NCBI RefSeq assembly: GCF_949628265.1
Contig: NC_088786.1
Location: 39,825,681 to 39,889,680 of the forward strand
Source of the DNA: Cloeon dipterum
Lineage: Eukaryota > Arthropoda > Insecta > Ephemeroptera > Baetidae
DNA: 64,000 nucleotides
Reading direction: 5' to 3'
The position numbers and the translations under genes are program-made. Each line of letters starts with the position of its first letter. The stretch's first letter is position 1. The notes beneath the pieces were generated by a model that was not told where the DNA came from, ran no database searches, and saw only the letters and a program-made list of their open reading frames with translations. Of the stretch, positions 31,801-46,000 are shown in pieces.

Positions 31801-33290
31801 GAGTGTAATTTTGACTTTATTTTCCTTCGTTTGGCACCGAGAGGCGTCGACTGGCCAGGTTTTGCGCCAAAATTCCCGTTTTTTGCGTTTTTATTTTACC
31901 CGGGAAGACAGGGAACTTCAATTAACAAAATAATTTGGTATTGATGGTAAAAAAACGAGCCTTTTTTGTCTTATTTGATAATTCAAGTGTGTTGCACATT
32001 CCTCATGAGAATGAACAGTTAAAAAAATCCCTCGTCACGTCTTTTCTTCGAGAGAGGAACCCTTAAAAAGCAAGAGAGGATTAGCCAAAGCCAGATTTTC
32101 TTGGGGCAGGTCCCTGCTTGTTATAAACAAAGCCGCGGCGGCGGGTGCGAGACAGAGAAAAAGAGAGTCTAGTTTTCCACTGCACATGGCCAGCACAAAC
32201 TAAACAGAGGCGCGATGCAGCTGCTGCCGCGCGTCCCCTCGCCTTTTTCTCCTTTTTCTCGGCGCTTCCTTCCCTTTAGAAATGTGAGTGAGCGAGTGGT
32301 TTCCTTCCAGAGACGCGCAGCCACGCAGGGATTAAATGCCGATGCATAAAGTATAAAAGGGAAGCACCGATTTACAGGGGAAACGGGATCTGAGTGACTA
32401 TGCATGAGGGCGGGAAAACGGGGGACGCACATGTAAATCAAATGCTTTTAGATTATCGTCTCACAAAATCAGTGCACAGCCAAAAAGAGATTTATTTATA
32501 CTGCTTTCAGGAGGGTCTTTTTACCACTTCTTTTTAAGATTTTTAAGGGGGTTTTATTTTTTTTTAATTTTTAATAAAAATATTTAAAAAAAATATCAAA
32601 CCTATTCCCGACGATTTACTAAATTAAAATAAATAAATAAATCTTCCTTCAAACCAACAAATATCTAATAAACAACGTTAAACAACAGGTTTTATTTAAA
32701 TCAGAGCACAAACAAATATTTAAAATAAATATTATTTTATGAAGAATTTTCTTTCTGGTTGCGGGTCGAAAGGACATGATGTCACGCGGCCAACCTTCCA
32801 AGTGTCTCTGTCTCGTTTCTTATTCGTGGCGATATACATATTATTATTATTTTTTGTGCTGCTCTGCGACACTACTAGCTCGGCGTGGGAGGCCAACGGG
32901 AATGTACTTTGATACACACACGTCACTCGCTCCGCATAATATTCAATGTATTCGATTTCAGACCGGCAACAAAACGCGAGCGCGCCGGCCCGTGTATCGC
33001 GTTACAATTAGCCGCGAGGCAGCCGCACTTTCTTTCCTTCGTTCCCACAGGCTGAGTTTCCAGACTGGGATGGAGCATTGCTACAATTTAGTTTGGTAAT
33101 TTTATTTAAATTATGCATTTTTAGAGGCGAAGATTTTAATTAAATTTGGTGGTGGGGTTGCAAGTCAAAATTAAGTAAAAAATAATACGAAGGACGCTTG
33201 GAATGGACGGGATTTTTTGGCGTTGGAATATTTAGATGCCACTTAAAAGTACTGGTTAATAAAAAATGGTGAAATTCCAGGTTAAAAGCT
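31801..33290. other. presumed intron, no gene recognised
   Basis: Low-complexity and A+T-rich, with some G+C-rich spots (32110-32300, 32970-33030). No exon supported. Confidence 0.35.
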
Positions 33291-33299
33291 CAGGAATGG

Positions 33300-33870
33300 G
33301 GGCGTTTCCTATTTCTTCTTAATCTAAAAAATCTCCGAAAATCGAATTCTAAACTATAACTCTTGAGTGGGTTGAGGAATCACCCTGAAATTTTCACCGC
33401 CCAACCCAGTTTTTGATCATGAACAACTTTTAAATTTAGGAAAAATTCGCAGGTTGAAGGTCAAGGTCACCTTTTGCGACCTTTTTTCGAAAAATCAAAA
33501 TTAAGGGATGATCACCCCCTCCGATTTTTTCGGGCTTCATGGCTGAAATGTAGCCCGTGAAATTCTGCACAAGCACACCAAATTTCAAAGGTGTAACCCC
33601 TATAGTTTTGCTGCAATTCCAATTTGAAAATTTAAAAACCTGCAGGACCACGCATGCGCAGTTCGCCTCTCGTTCGTAAAGTGTATTTTTCCGCATTTAA
33701 CTTGTTTAGAAATACCAAGAGGGCCTAGGGTAGACCTAGGAAGGTTGAAATCGACCTTCAGGGTCAGACCCTGACGTGACCCTGAGATATAAAATTTCAA
33801 AAACTCCCAATTTCATCGAGCTTGGTGTCTTTTCATAGGTTTTCACTGCCGTACAGCTCAAATAAAAAGC
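33300..33870 (+). repeat. left arm of a widely spaced inverted repeat
   Basis: About 570 bp matching the reverse complement of 46415-46985. Shared landmarks: tgaaattttcaccgcccaac, gggatgatcaccccctccga, gggcttcatggctgaaatgt, gcatgcgcagttcgcctctc and the gtcagaccctgacgtgaccctgaga block. No coding frame. Confidence 0.75.
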
Positions 33871-34017
33871 CAAAACTGTCGAATGACTATCCTAAAACTG
33901 GTTTGTGATGTAAGAATTTGTTAAAATGTTGAAATTTTATGTTATCAAAATATTTCAAAATTTCCTCATTTGGAAACAATTAATTCGATTATTTCTGCTT
34001 GTTGTTTCAGCTGCAAG

Positions 34018-37000
34018 ATGATGAGCAGCACGCTGTGTCGGGGTCTGCAGACGCAGCCGGTGTCTCCGTCGCGGCCGCGCGACATCTGGAGCCCGGCGCG
34101 GCGCTCGTACAGCGGCATCAGCAGCCCCGTGAGCGCCGCCCCCGCCGCCGCCTCCGGGGGCGGCAGGACCTTCTTCGCCGCGACGCCCCGCCGGAGCTTC
34201 TCGCCGCCCCGACGGCCGCTGTCGGCGCCCGGCGCCCGCGAGCAGCGGCTGTCGGCGCCGGCGGCGCCGCAAATCGAGACCGAGGAGGAGTACGTCGAGT
34301 TCTACCAGAAACGCATCCTCACCGCCCAGCAGAAGCAGCTGCTCCCCCTCCAGGAAGACCTCGCTGACTGGCTCAACAAGCTCTTGGGTGAGTTTTTAAT
34401 TTTTTTTTTATAAAAAAAATCGGGGATTGAAATGCCTGAAATTTCAACAGTTTAATTTTTTTGGTTGAATTTCTAAATATTTTTGCACTTGCCGGGTGAA
34501 TTTTAAGAGTTGGCGTTGGAAAAATTCGGAAAGGTGGCTCTGGAACCGATTTCAGGGTAAGCTACCCTGGAAAAGGTCATCAGGGTAATTCAGATGATAG
34601 AGCTTGGTGAGACCTTTCGTTTAAGACCTTGTGACTTAAAATCCATCAATCCGTTGAATTATTATAAATTTTGAGCTTTTCTGAAAATCGGACATTAAAA
34701 AAATCGTAGTAATTCGAAATATGGTCCGATTTTGAAAAACTGCACACTGTTGAACGCGTCTTGTTAAGGGTCATCCATTGAAGCCCAAATTGGCATCGTT
34801 TGACCCATTGGGCTCCACCTGGGCCCCGAAATCAAAATTTTATAATGTCCAAATCACGTTTTTCCAATTAAAAAATTAATAACTCGGCTTCTATGGGTCG
34901 TAGAGGCAAAAACCAATGTTTTTTAAACTCGTAGAAACATTCTGCGTCAAATAGAACCAAAAACGGCTCCCTTTAACCCCCGTCAAATGTAATTTTGTTC
35001 AGTTCTTTTATAAAAGTACAAAAAAATCCCATTTAAAACAATCCCAAGCCCAGATTAATTTTACCAGCCGTATTATCATGAGCAGGCACGAACAATTTCG
35101 ACCTGAAACGCTCGTCAAGGAAGGCACTCTTTAAAAACTATATAATTATGACAACAGTTCCCTGCGGCGAAATTAGCAAAGCGACGCCTTTAATAATATT
35201 TGCTCTCGAAACTGCGCCCAACTGTGTGTTACCATTGCGAAAGATTTCGTTTTCTGTGTGTGAAGAAAGAGCGCAATTAGCGGCATTCCTGAAAATCACT
35301 AATTGCCCGCAATATTGCTCGAAAAGTGATAGTTTATTTCGCTTCTTCGTAAATAAATGTCACAACAAATTCTCCGCGTTGGTCACACCTCTGGAATTTA
35401 ATTTATTCTAAAATGTTTGTTTACGCGTTCCCATTGTTTCGATTCTTGATGTTAAGATCAAAATTCGCAGGTGCTTTGTCACATTGGCGGGCGTCGGCTG
35501 ATGAAAAGCCAGCGCCAAATTGCTGCGCGATGGAATATTAGCTCGGAACACGCGAGCCTTGTAAAAGGAGATAGGCGTGCGATTCGCGAATAGGCTTTGT
35601 TTGCCCGCGTTTGTGTGTTAGCAGGTCGGTTTCCCACACCTTCCACGCACTTTGATTGTTGCTAAAACACCAAACTTTTAAAATTATTGCACATTTTATT
35701 TTAAAATATTGTGTAAAATAGTTCTTACGGTAAAATGTTCAAATTCTGATCAAATATAAATGCGATTAATTGACTACCGTATTGTTTTAAAAACATTTTC
35801 TTGGCTGTTTAATTTTTTGAAGCTGCGCACTAAATTTGTGGGCATTTAACGCATGCGCAGTATGTTTGAATCGCTTCTTCATCTCAAAGAGAGGCTGAAA
35901 CTCATTACTGCGCATGCGTGAACCAAATTAAAACCTTCTGCGCAGTCGAAATTCCTATCAGGGCATGGGTTGCAATCTGTATTGGTTTCCGACCAGTCAG
36001 AATTCAATATGGCGTCGAAATAATGGAGGCTTTCAAGGTGCTTAAATTAGTTGTCTGAATTTACGCCCATTTTGAAGCTGCGCAGTAAATTTGTGCGCAT
36101 CTGAAGCATGCGCAGTATGTTCAGATCGCTTCTAAATCTCACAGAGAGGCTGAAACTCATCACTGCGCATGTGTGAACCGAATTAAAACCTTCTGCGCAG
36201 TCGCAATTCCAACCGGGGGCCTAGGGTTGCGATCTGTTTTGGTTTCCCGCCGGTCAGGAGTCAATATGGCTTCGAAATAATGGTAGCCAATCAGGAGACA
36301 GTCCAGCGGCCAATCAGAAGCGTCGAAAAAGAGGCGTGGCAACCTAATAATTTCATTCCCGCGTATTTTGTTAAATTTTCATTAGCCTGATGCGCCATCT
36401 AACGGTCGATTCGCCAATTTCCGGGTAATCAGCTGTTTATTAAAAGAAAAATAAAAAACATTCAAATTTCCCGCCTTACCGTACCAGACGCCATGTCTGC
36501 GCGTCACGTGCATCCGGCTTCCTATGGATAAATAAATGTTCAAATTCTGATAAAAAAAAAACAAATGGCGTTAATTTTCAACCTTAATTTTTTTAAAACG
36601 TTTCTTGTCTGTTAAATTTTCGCCCAGGAAAATTTAAAAAATTCAGTCTTTTAAAATGGACTTAAAAATTGGAAAATAATCTAATTAATGATGACATTTT
36701 TTTAAATTAAAGAAAATAACAGAATTGAATTCTCTGCCTTTGAAATTTGTAATTTTATTTTCGTGAAACGCGCTTTTTAACTGCGCAGACACGTTCGCCG
36801 CGATGATGCGTTTTGTCCGTGTCGTGTATATGTAATTAGGCAAATTTTTAGAGCCGCTCGGCGAGCGAGTGGGTGTCCGTGGCCGCCCCCGCTCTCCGCT
36901 CCGCCGATGCCCCGAAATGGAAACTTGCCTCTCATTGTGCACCGCGCGCGCGACCGCTTTTCAGATTTACGAGTGTGACCTCCGAGCGGCCGCGGGTCAA

Positions 37001-40000
37001 CCCGCGGCCCCCTCCTGCAAATACTCTCCTTCTCGCCCGGATGATGACGTTACTTTTTTTATTATTATTTGTTGTTTGCAGAGATTTATGCGTGAGAAAA
37101 AGCACTTAGATTTACGCCTCACTTCCTGGTTTTTTTTTTATAAATTTATAGAGCCAAAATTGCATTTACAAGCAGGAGAATCTGAAGAAATCCGAGGATT
37201 TTCCTTTTAAATCATAATTCTACGCCCGAAAAAAATTGCACAAACGGCACAGATAATCAGCCCAGTCAGCGAGCATGATAATGACGTCATTAATTATTTT
37301 TTTATAATTTTTCTGAAAGCCGTGGAGCATCCATTCATTCTAATTAATTAATTCAACCAGCCATAAATATACGAGACATTTTTTTATTTCATTCAGCTGT
37401 ACAAAAGTACATTATTTTATTTCTGCCGGGCTTATAATATTATAAATATATTCACAAATTTAAAATTATCCTTTATGGGGGAGTTCATGTTGTCAAAAAA
37501 GTCCGACTCTAAAACGCATCAGGTCCATGCACGTCTTCGCGTCCTCTGCGCTGTCGTGTCCGTGGCCACTTCCTGCAAATTTCAAAATTAATATAGTTAA
37601 AAACGTGCCAACTTTGTCATTACCGTGATTTTGGATTTTCCGTCCCATTATATTATTAGCCAGCCACCGCAAAGAGTTCCTCTTGTTCTTATTTCTGTGC
37701 GGAAACACGATGGCGGTGTCCACTAACTTGTCATGGTGAAGCTGAAAGTGAATTGAGTTAATTAATAGGGACAGAATATGTGTCTCTATTTCGCGTGGCG
37801 GACGTTCTGATTGGCATTTACCGCCGCCGGCCAATCAGAACGTCTGCAGTCGTCCGCCGCGTAAAATAGATCGCTTTTAGGCTCTTTCTCACGGCGGGAA
37901 ATTCGGTTTAAACAATATTTTTTTCATTGGGGGCTTGATTGACGTGACGCGCAAACATGGCGTCTAGTAGAGTACGGCGGAAAGTTCCAAACGTAAACAA
38001 AATTATGTTTGAAAAGGTTGAACATGAAAATTCCGGACCCATGGTGGGAATTTCGGCTGCGCATGAGGTTTTAATTTGGATCAAGCATGCGCAGTGATGC
38101 GTTTCAGCCAATCTGTGAGATGAATCTGTGTGAGATGCGCACAAGTCTACTGCGCAGCTTCAAAAAGGGCGTATATTTAAACAGCTATAAAAAGTTAATT
38201 TAAGCACTTTGAAAATCTCCATTATTTCGATGCCATGTTGAATTCTGACTTGCGGGAACCAACACAGATCGCAATCTGGACCCCGGTGGGAATTGCGACT
38301 GCGCAGAAGGTTTGAATGTGGGTCACGCATGCGCAGTGATGCGTTTTGGCCTCTCAGTGAGATTTATAAGCGATTTGAACGTACTGCGCATGCTTAAGAT
38401 GCGCAAAGGTTTACTGCGCAGCTTCAAAATTTGTGAAAAGAGTTAATTTAAAAGCTTATCGACGATTTTGACGCTTCTGATTGGCCTGATGAACCAAAAC
38501 AAATCGGAATATGGTGATTTAAAATTAAAAATAATCCGGATTATCTTACCTTGAGGGCCTTCAAGTCGTGGTCGATGCTGTGTCCAATCAAAATAGAGTC
38601 CTTCTTGATAAACCTCAACAGATCCTCCTGCACTTCTTTCAAAGGCTTGGTTGGACCTTTCTCGAGCAAATCTCTGGTGATTCCGCTGAACTGCGTGACG
38701 TAGTCCAGGATCTTGGTGTCAGGCTTGACCAAAGTATCGTAAACAACGACCCGATTCTCGTCCACGAGGGACGCGCGGGTGCATTCGAAGCCGTTCTTGG
38801 TGATGCACATTTCGCAGTCGAGGGCGAAAACCGCCCGATTTGATCCGCAGCCGTCTGCGGTCGAAACGTACTCGCTCTTGTCGTCAAAAAGCGGATCTTC
38901 CGAGACGTGGTACTCGTGCTTCGTGCAGCCGGGGCTTTGGCCTTTCCTCCGAGAGCAGCACTCGAAGATAAATTGAAATTTGGGCCTCTTTATAAGCTTG
39001 CCAGGATGGAATGTGCACAAATTTCCCGGGTCCAGCGGCTTGGCATCTCCGTTTTCATCCAATTCCAGTTCGTAGAATTGTTCGCATCGCTCGCAAAGGC
39101 GCTTGCCTTTCGGCACGAAGATGGAATTGCGTTTGCCGCGATTCTTTAGGGTGGCAACCTTGGACAGTCCGTCCACCGTCCGTTTGTTCTCGACATATTT
39201 TTGTAGCAAGCTGTACAACGTTTCTGGAACAGAGGGAATATTTTACTTTGCTGAGATCCGAAAAAAATTGAGGAAAATTCGCTTGCCGATTTAAATTAAA
39301 TAATTTCACTTACCTTTTGCTGCAGAATCGCTTAGGATTTTAATGAGACAAGCCATGTCTTTTTAAAAAACTGTTTTAAAAATTAAATAGAGCCAGGAAT
39401 ATTTATAAATAAATTATAATTAGTAAAAGGTCTGGCTCTTTGAATGGCTCACGAACGACTGATTAATTTCACAGTCTGCCTCTTCGCGTGCTCAACATAC
39501 GCGGAATACCACAAATGAATTTCTCAGATTTTTGTTAAAATTTTTAGATGTAAGAACATTCTAGAGATTTTTTATTCTTACTCACTTCTGCCACTACTGT
39601 TTTTTGAAATAATTTCACACAATTTAACTCAGTTGGCGATTTTACACCTGTCCGCGACCCATTAGGAGCCAATTAAAAAAAAAGCGTGAATTTTGTGACA
39701 TTAAAAACTTTGGTTTTTAGGGCCCAGGTGGGGCCCTTTGGGCCGAAAGGTGCTGATTTTGATACCAATCAACGCCCCTTGGTAAGGCGCGTCTGCTCGT
39801 GTGCAGTTTTTCAAAATCAGACCATTTTTCGAATTTTCACGATTTTTTTCGTCAAAATTTTAAAAAACTCGAACTTCCGGTTTAAGGAAGAAATTCAAAA
39901 ACGACTTCTTAGTCGACGCGAAATTTATCTGGGATCATTTTAAGACCAAATAAGAGCCGATCCGATCAAAATCCTAGGACTAATGGGATTTTTAAGTTTC

Positions 40001-43000
40001 AAAAACGTGATTTTCGCCCTTTTCCCATTGGAAATCGGAAATTCACAATTTCCTTCGGACGGGGATCCATAATGGGTTCCCACCTGTTCCATCGCACGCA
40101 GAGGTCCAACACCGGTCTGAAAACAGATTTTGACATTTTTGACGCCCATAGAAAAATTAAAATAAATTTTTTACGGTTTTTTGGCTTTGTGACGGGTGAA
40201 AATGGTTTTATTTTTCTTAAAATTCGGCTGTTCATCCGATCTGCGTCCACGACCCCTCATCGGACAGGTCTCGGACGGGGCTTTAACCTGAGATACACCT
40301 TAACTACCTTTTTCAGGGTATCTCGACCTGATATCCGCTTCCAGGTCGGATGATTATTAAAAATTTTAATGAAACGTCAGAAATTAAAAGATATTTAATG
40401 TATTTTGGTCTCGAACAACTAATTCGTTTCAAATTCCGCCTTTTTAGCATACACGGAATACCCTAAATAAATTTCCCAGATTTTTCTTTAGAAATATTTG
40501 GACGAAGCAGCATTATTACAAATTTTGTAATGTCACTTTCACCACTGTTTGGAAATAAATTTTACTCAACCACATACGCGGAGCAATTAAACTGAGTTGG
40601 CGAATTTCCAGCTGTCTGGCGCGTCCAGACGTAACGGTTATAATAACAGAAGCAATTTGATCGCAATGTTTCACACCCGATCGGCTCGCGAGCATTATTT
40701 ACAGTTTCCATTCGACACAATGCATTGTTTTTTGTTTTCGTGCCAGGCCAGGACGGAATAGTAAATTATTTTTCGCATTCTTCTCTCGCCCACCATGCCA
40801 AAAATCTCAATTTGATCCCATTTGAACGCGTGGGGGTTAATTGGCGTGTAATTATATGCATTGTCAGCGAGCGAAAAAGAGAAAACGCCGAAAATCGAGT
40901 GCGCTGGACTCCGGACTTGTTTGCTAATGCGAAAGAAATAAGGGGAAAGTGAATCGCCAGGCTCCAAAAGCTGCGGATTAGGATTTTATTTTAATTAAAG
41001 GAGATAATTTTTTGGGGTACAATAAAAATTAATTTAAAAATTTAAGAAATTGTTGACAGTAATTTATTTCGAATTGAGAAGTCTTTTAGAATGTTGTTGT
41101 TAAAAAATAACACGATATCTATCAAGGCTTTTCGAAGTGCTATTTTATTGCTGCGGACGCAGAGTGAGAAAACAGGAAAGCCGCGCGGTGCTACTCATCC
41201 TCATAAAACGAAAATCTTGTTGTTTACCGTTCAAACAAACTCGCCGGCTTTTGGACAAGCCGTGGGCGGCTCTGTTCTACATAAATCATTTTAACAGACC
41301 GCGCGCACTTTCTCCAAACAGAGCTAATTATTAAATTAGGAAATATTTAAACCCTTCAATTTTTAGATTTAACTCTGACCAATGGAAGAAATTCACACTT
41401 TCTTTATTGAAATTCAAACGAAGGATATAGATAAGGCAGAGCAATTGGGATCAGAGATCAGATCGAGGCCATCTGGCGCGTGGAAATGATAGAGAGATGC
41501 ATTTTCTCCGCGCGAGTGTCGAACGGAAACAAATAATATGAAAACTGAAAAGGCACGGCAGCGTGCGATGCCGGCCGCCGATAAAACGCACACAAAGCAG
41601 CCAAAGCAAGAAGCAGCCTTTGTTTTCAAGAGGATTCACACTGCTTTTCACAAATTATTCAAAAATCTAGCTATCAAAATTCGATCTATTAAAATTTTAC
41701 GTAAAAACGGATTTTTTTCAATTTTTAAAGGTTAGAAATTTCGGCGATTTAAAAATTTTGTTTTTAAAAGAGCTAAAATGGAGATGGAAATTTGAGCTTG
41801 GACCTAATTTGCTGGAAATTCTCGAAAAAAAAATTCCGGCTGTCAAATAAACTTTTTATGGTTGTTTGAATATACGCCCATTTTTGAGCTGCGCAGTAAA
41901 CTTGTGCGCATCTTAAGCATGCGCAGTAAGTTCAGATTGCTTCTTCATATCACAGGGAGGCAGAAAATCATCACTGCGCATGCGTGAACCAAATTAAAAC
42001 CTTCTGCGCAGTCGTAATTCCCACCGGGGTCCGTGTTGCGATCTGTGTTGGTTTCCCGCCGGTCAGAAGTCAAAATGGCGTCGAAAAAATGGAGGCCAAT
42101 CAGGAGACAGTCCAGCGGCCAATCAGAAGCGTCAAAAAAGGGGCGTGCCGGCCTAATAATTTCATTCCCGCCTATTTTGCTAGATGAGAAAGCGTCTAAA
42201 AGCGATCTATTTTATGCGGCGGAGGACCGCAGACGTTCTGATTGGCCAGCGGCGGTGTATATTACATTCAGAAAGTCCGCGCAGTCCTCCGCCACGTGAA
42301 ATAAACCGCTTTTCAACAGCACGTTTGCCTTGAAGATCTGAAAATTTTATTAAATAAACTGTTCCACGCAGCTGTTGACAGTTAAAAAATAATGACTTGT
42401 CACAATTTCTTTGATTTATTTTTGAGATAAATTAATTTTTTGTAATTTTCCTACATTTGCCATACAATTTGATAGAAAATATGATTACGCATCCTCTTTA
42501 AATATGAGTGGAAAGGAGGAGGTGGTATAGGCAAGGTGCCGCGCGCGCGGCTGCCTCTCATGAACCGGAAACTTTAATTAGGCTGCTGCTAGCAGAGCGC
42601 GTACTCGACAAATTACGCCGAAGCAGCCGTGCAGTGCGATATTCCACCGCCGACACTATTTAGAAATAAATTCATCGCTCGCGCGTCTCTTTCTCCGCCG
42701 GTCGGCGGCACCGCGTCTCGCCGCTGCACTTCGTGCGACTCGTGCGCTGTCCTCCAACAAATATAATTATGAGTTTATAAACACATTTATTTCTTGTTGT
42801 TACACCGGTTCTTTCTTCTCGCCGATTACATGAGCCACTGGAATGTAGTTTATATTTAAATATTTTAAAGGAATGATTTTTTTACCAAATTCAAACGGAA
42901 GTTATTTCTCTTTGCGTCCTGATTTAAAATATGGGCACAAATTATGCAAATTTTGGACTTTAAAACCATCTAAATTAACTCTGGTAATTTGAAAACCAAT

Positions 43001-46000
43001 CTAAAAATTCCTCTTATCGGGAAATGTTCCATACTTTCCTCATATTATTAAATTTTGCGAATAATTTACTTTTTTAATCTGTTGATTGATCGTTATTTTG
43101 TTTTGGTTTGACAAAAATTGCGGTTTAAAAGGGAAAAAATTCCAACTTCCCGCGGTTTTAGGCACCTGCCACGCCCCCTTTTCAAGATTTTTTGGAAAAT
43201 TGGCTCTTTAACACGCCCCTTCATTTAGTTACGCTCTTCATCTTCGTTTTTATTTTTATTTTTAAATTGCCTTTCCATAGAAACAGTTTAAACTGTCGAT
43301 TATTTTCTTCAAATTTAATATCTATGCTTATTCCCTTAAATAAAACGATTTAAATTTAAATTTTGCACTTAAAATAAAAGATTTCAGACAAGATCAGTTT
43401 AAATTATAATTTCTTCCTGCAGAAAGTCTTAGGATTCATCAAATTATAATTTTGTTCACCTTCTAACAAACTGTGCCTCAAGGTTTCAGACCAAAAATAA
43501 ACGAATCCGTAAAAGTGTCAACGCAATATCCACTTGTCCAAATTTTAAACCAGAGAAAAGCCGTACAAAAACCAAAAGATAAACTCCAATCCCCGCGTTC
43601 AATTCCGAGACATTTCCTTTTTATTCCGCAACTTACAACCAGTCCCCAGTCACTTATTATTATTTTCTTTTCTCTAACGCCGCAACAGAGCAGTTTTACG
43701 CAATTGCACGCCGCCTGATGACGGTCAGCGCGTGTTGTGTTGCGTGAGAAAAAATAAAGCACCCCTGCCTTGCTTGGAGGCCTTGGAAGGGGGCGGGGGT
43801 GAAATCGATAGAGCACCGCGTGCACGCACTTGGCGTCGCCGGCCCATGACTCACACTCACTCACACACACACACACCTGCTGCCTCATTTAGTTTATTGC
43901 TAAAAGGCTTTAAATAAAAATCAATCGGTGATTCTGGTTGGTTGAACACCAATTTTCACTGGAAAAAAATGTTTCTTTTGAGAAAAAAAGAATTTTTAGA
44001 CTTAATTTAGTGAACTTATTACATAAATTAATTCATCGGGGGCCGGATTCACGCGACGCGCAGAGCAAAACCAAAAAAACAGCTTGATTAGCCCTTTAAT
44101 TGGTGAACCGACCGTTAGATGGCACAACAGGCCAATGGAAATGTAACAAAATACGCGGGAATTAAATTATTAGGTTGGCACGCCCCTTTTTCGACGCTTC
44201 TGATTGGCCGCTGGATTATGTCTTGATTGGCATCCGTTATTTCGAGGCCATTTTGAATTCTGACCGGTCGGGAACCTACACAGATCGCAATCCGGACACC
44301 CGGTGGGAATTTCGACTGCGCAGAAGGTTTTAATTAGGGTCACGCATGCGCAGTAGTGATTTTCAGTCTCCCTGTGAGATTAAGAAGCGATCTGAACTTA
44401 CTGCGCATGCTTAAGATGCGCACAAGTTTACTGCGCAGCTTTAAAATGGAATATATTGAATTCTGACCGGCGGGAACCAACATAGATTTTAACCCGGCCC
44501 CCGGTGAAATTAATTAATTATTAAAATGCAGTCGCATCTAATTTATATTGCAGAAGGCACACTCTATTGAATAAAAGATTAAAATGATTCAATTTTATTG
44601 TTCTTTATTTTTTTTATCTGAAAATCGGGGCACTCGCGGCCTTTTTTAGATTCAGATGTCAGATCGCGCGCTGGCCTTGACGCAAAAGAGGCTGCGCGTT
44701 GAATATGCGATTTGAATCCGTAATTGGATTAAATTTATTCCAATACCGTAGCTCGCTCGCTGCATTTTAAATTCAAAAATGTACTCCGGCGGACCGACTA
44801 GAACATTATTGAATTAAAATTGGGTGGGGCTGCACGGTGAATAGCCGATCAATTTTCATCAAGCTTTTCATTAATGAATTACGAGGCAGACCGCCGAGTT
44901 GGCTGCGAATTTTGGTTTGTGTGTTTTTGCCTCGAGCGAGGATCGAATGAATGAATGAAAAAAAGGGTTATGCGCCGTTTGAATTTTTAAAGCAGCCGTC
45001 AGTCTGGGTGTGCAAGGATCAAAAGAGCCGGAAAAGGGAAAAATATATGCCGAAAGGAGAATTCTAAACGAAAATGGCCTTTTATTTTGATTGGCTGCTG
45101 ACGCTAACACATAAAAATATATTTTTTTAAATTTTCTGTAATAATTTTTTGTTTCATTTTAATTTATTTTGTATTGACCAGTTGCATAAACCCTTAGTTA
45201 TTGAAGCCGCCAACAGTTGGCGCAACCACAGACTTTCTTAAAAATTATGTTTTAAGCGGTTTTAAGGCATTTCCGCTGCGATTTCAGACTCAATCTAGCT
45301 ATTTAGCTTTTCTTTAATTAATTAGCTTTTTTTTTGACGTGCTGAAAACCAAAATCGGTTCAGCCATTCGCCGTAGAAACGTTGGAAAAGTTTTTTTACT
45401 TCAAAAAATAGTTTTTCACGATTCTACGGCGATTGGCTGAACCGATTTGGTTTTCAGCACGTCAAAAAAACAGCAAATTAATTGAAGAATGCACAGTAGC
45501 TAGATTCAGTCTGAAATCGCAGCGGAAGTGCCTTAAAATTGAAAGTCTATGGTGGCGCCATTTTTTGGCGGCTTCGAACACTTAGGGTTTATGCAACTGG
45601 TGAATTGTTAACTTATTATTAATTTTAGCTTTACTCAAAAATTCCAATTTATACTTAATTTGAATTTCCTGAGAGGAATTTAATGAAATACAATTTTTTT
45701 TAATCTGACAATTAAGATAAAAAGTAGTGTCTTTCTCCTGCATTTTATTTATCCCATTGAAATGATTAAAAAGCAATTAACATATGCATTGACGCGGCAC
45801 AAAGCTGCTGGCGTAAAATGTGAGGATATTTATTTATATTTATTCCTTTTAAAGCGATTAATAATTGACGCATGCCCTAAAAGGCAAAGGCGAGAGAGTG
45901 TCGCTCGCTCGCTCGAGTGTTGGACTTGCTCTGTGAGTTGTGTGAGCGACACAAAAAGAAAACTGGTCCTATTAGCACGCGGCGCAGGATGCATTAAATT

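Noticed and set aside
33955..34272. 105-codon minus-strand frame
   Set aside because: Antisense shadow of GAS2-like coding exon 1 with an Arg/Pro/Gly-rich translation.
43478..43888. 136-codon minus-strand frame
   Set aside because: Includes a translated (AC)n repeat and no recognisable domain; no splice context.
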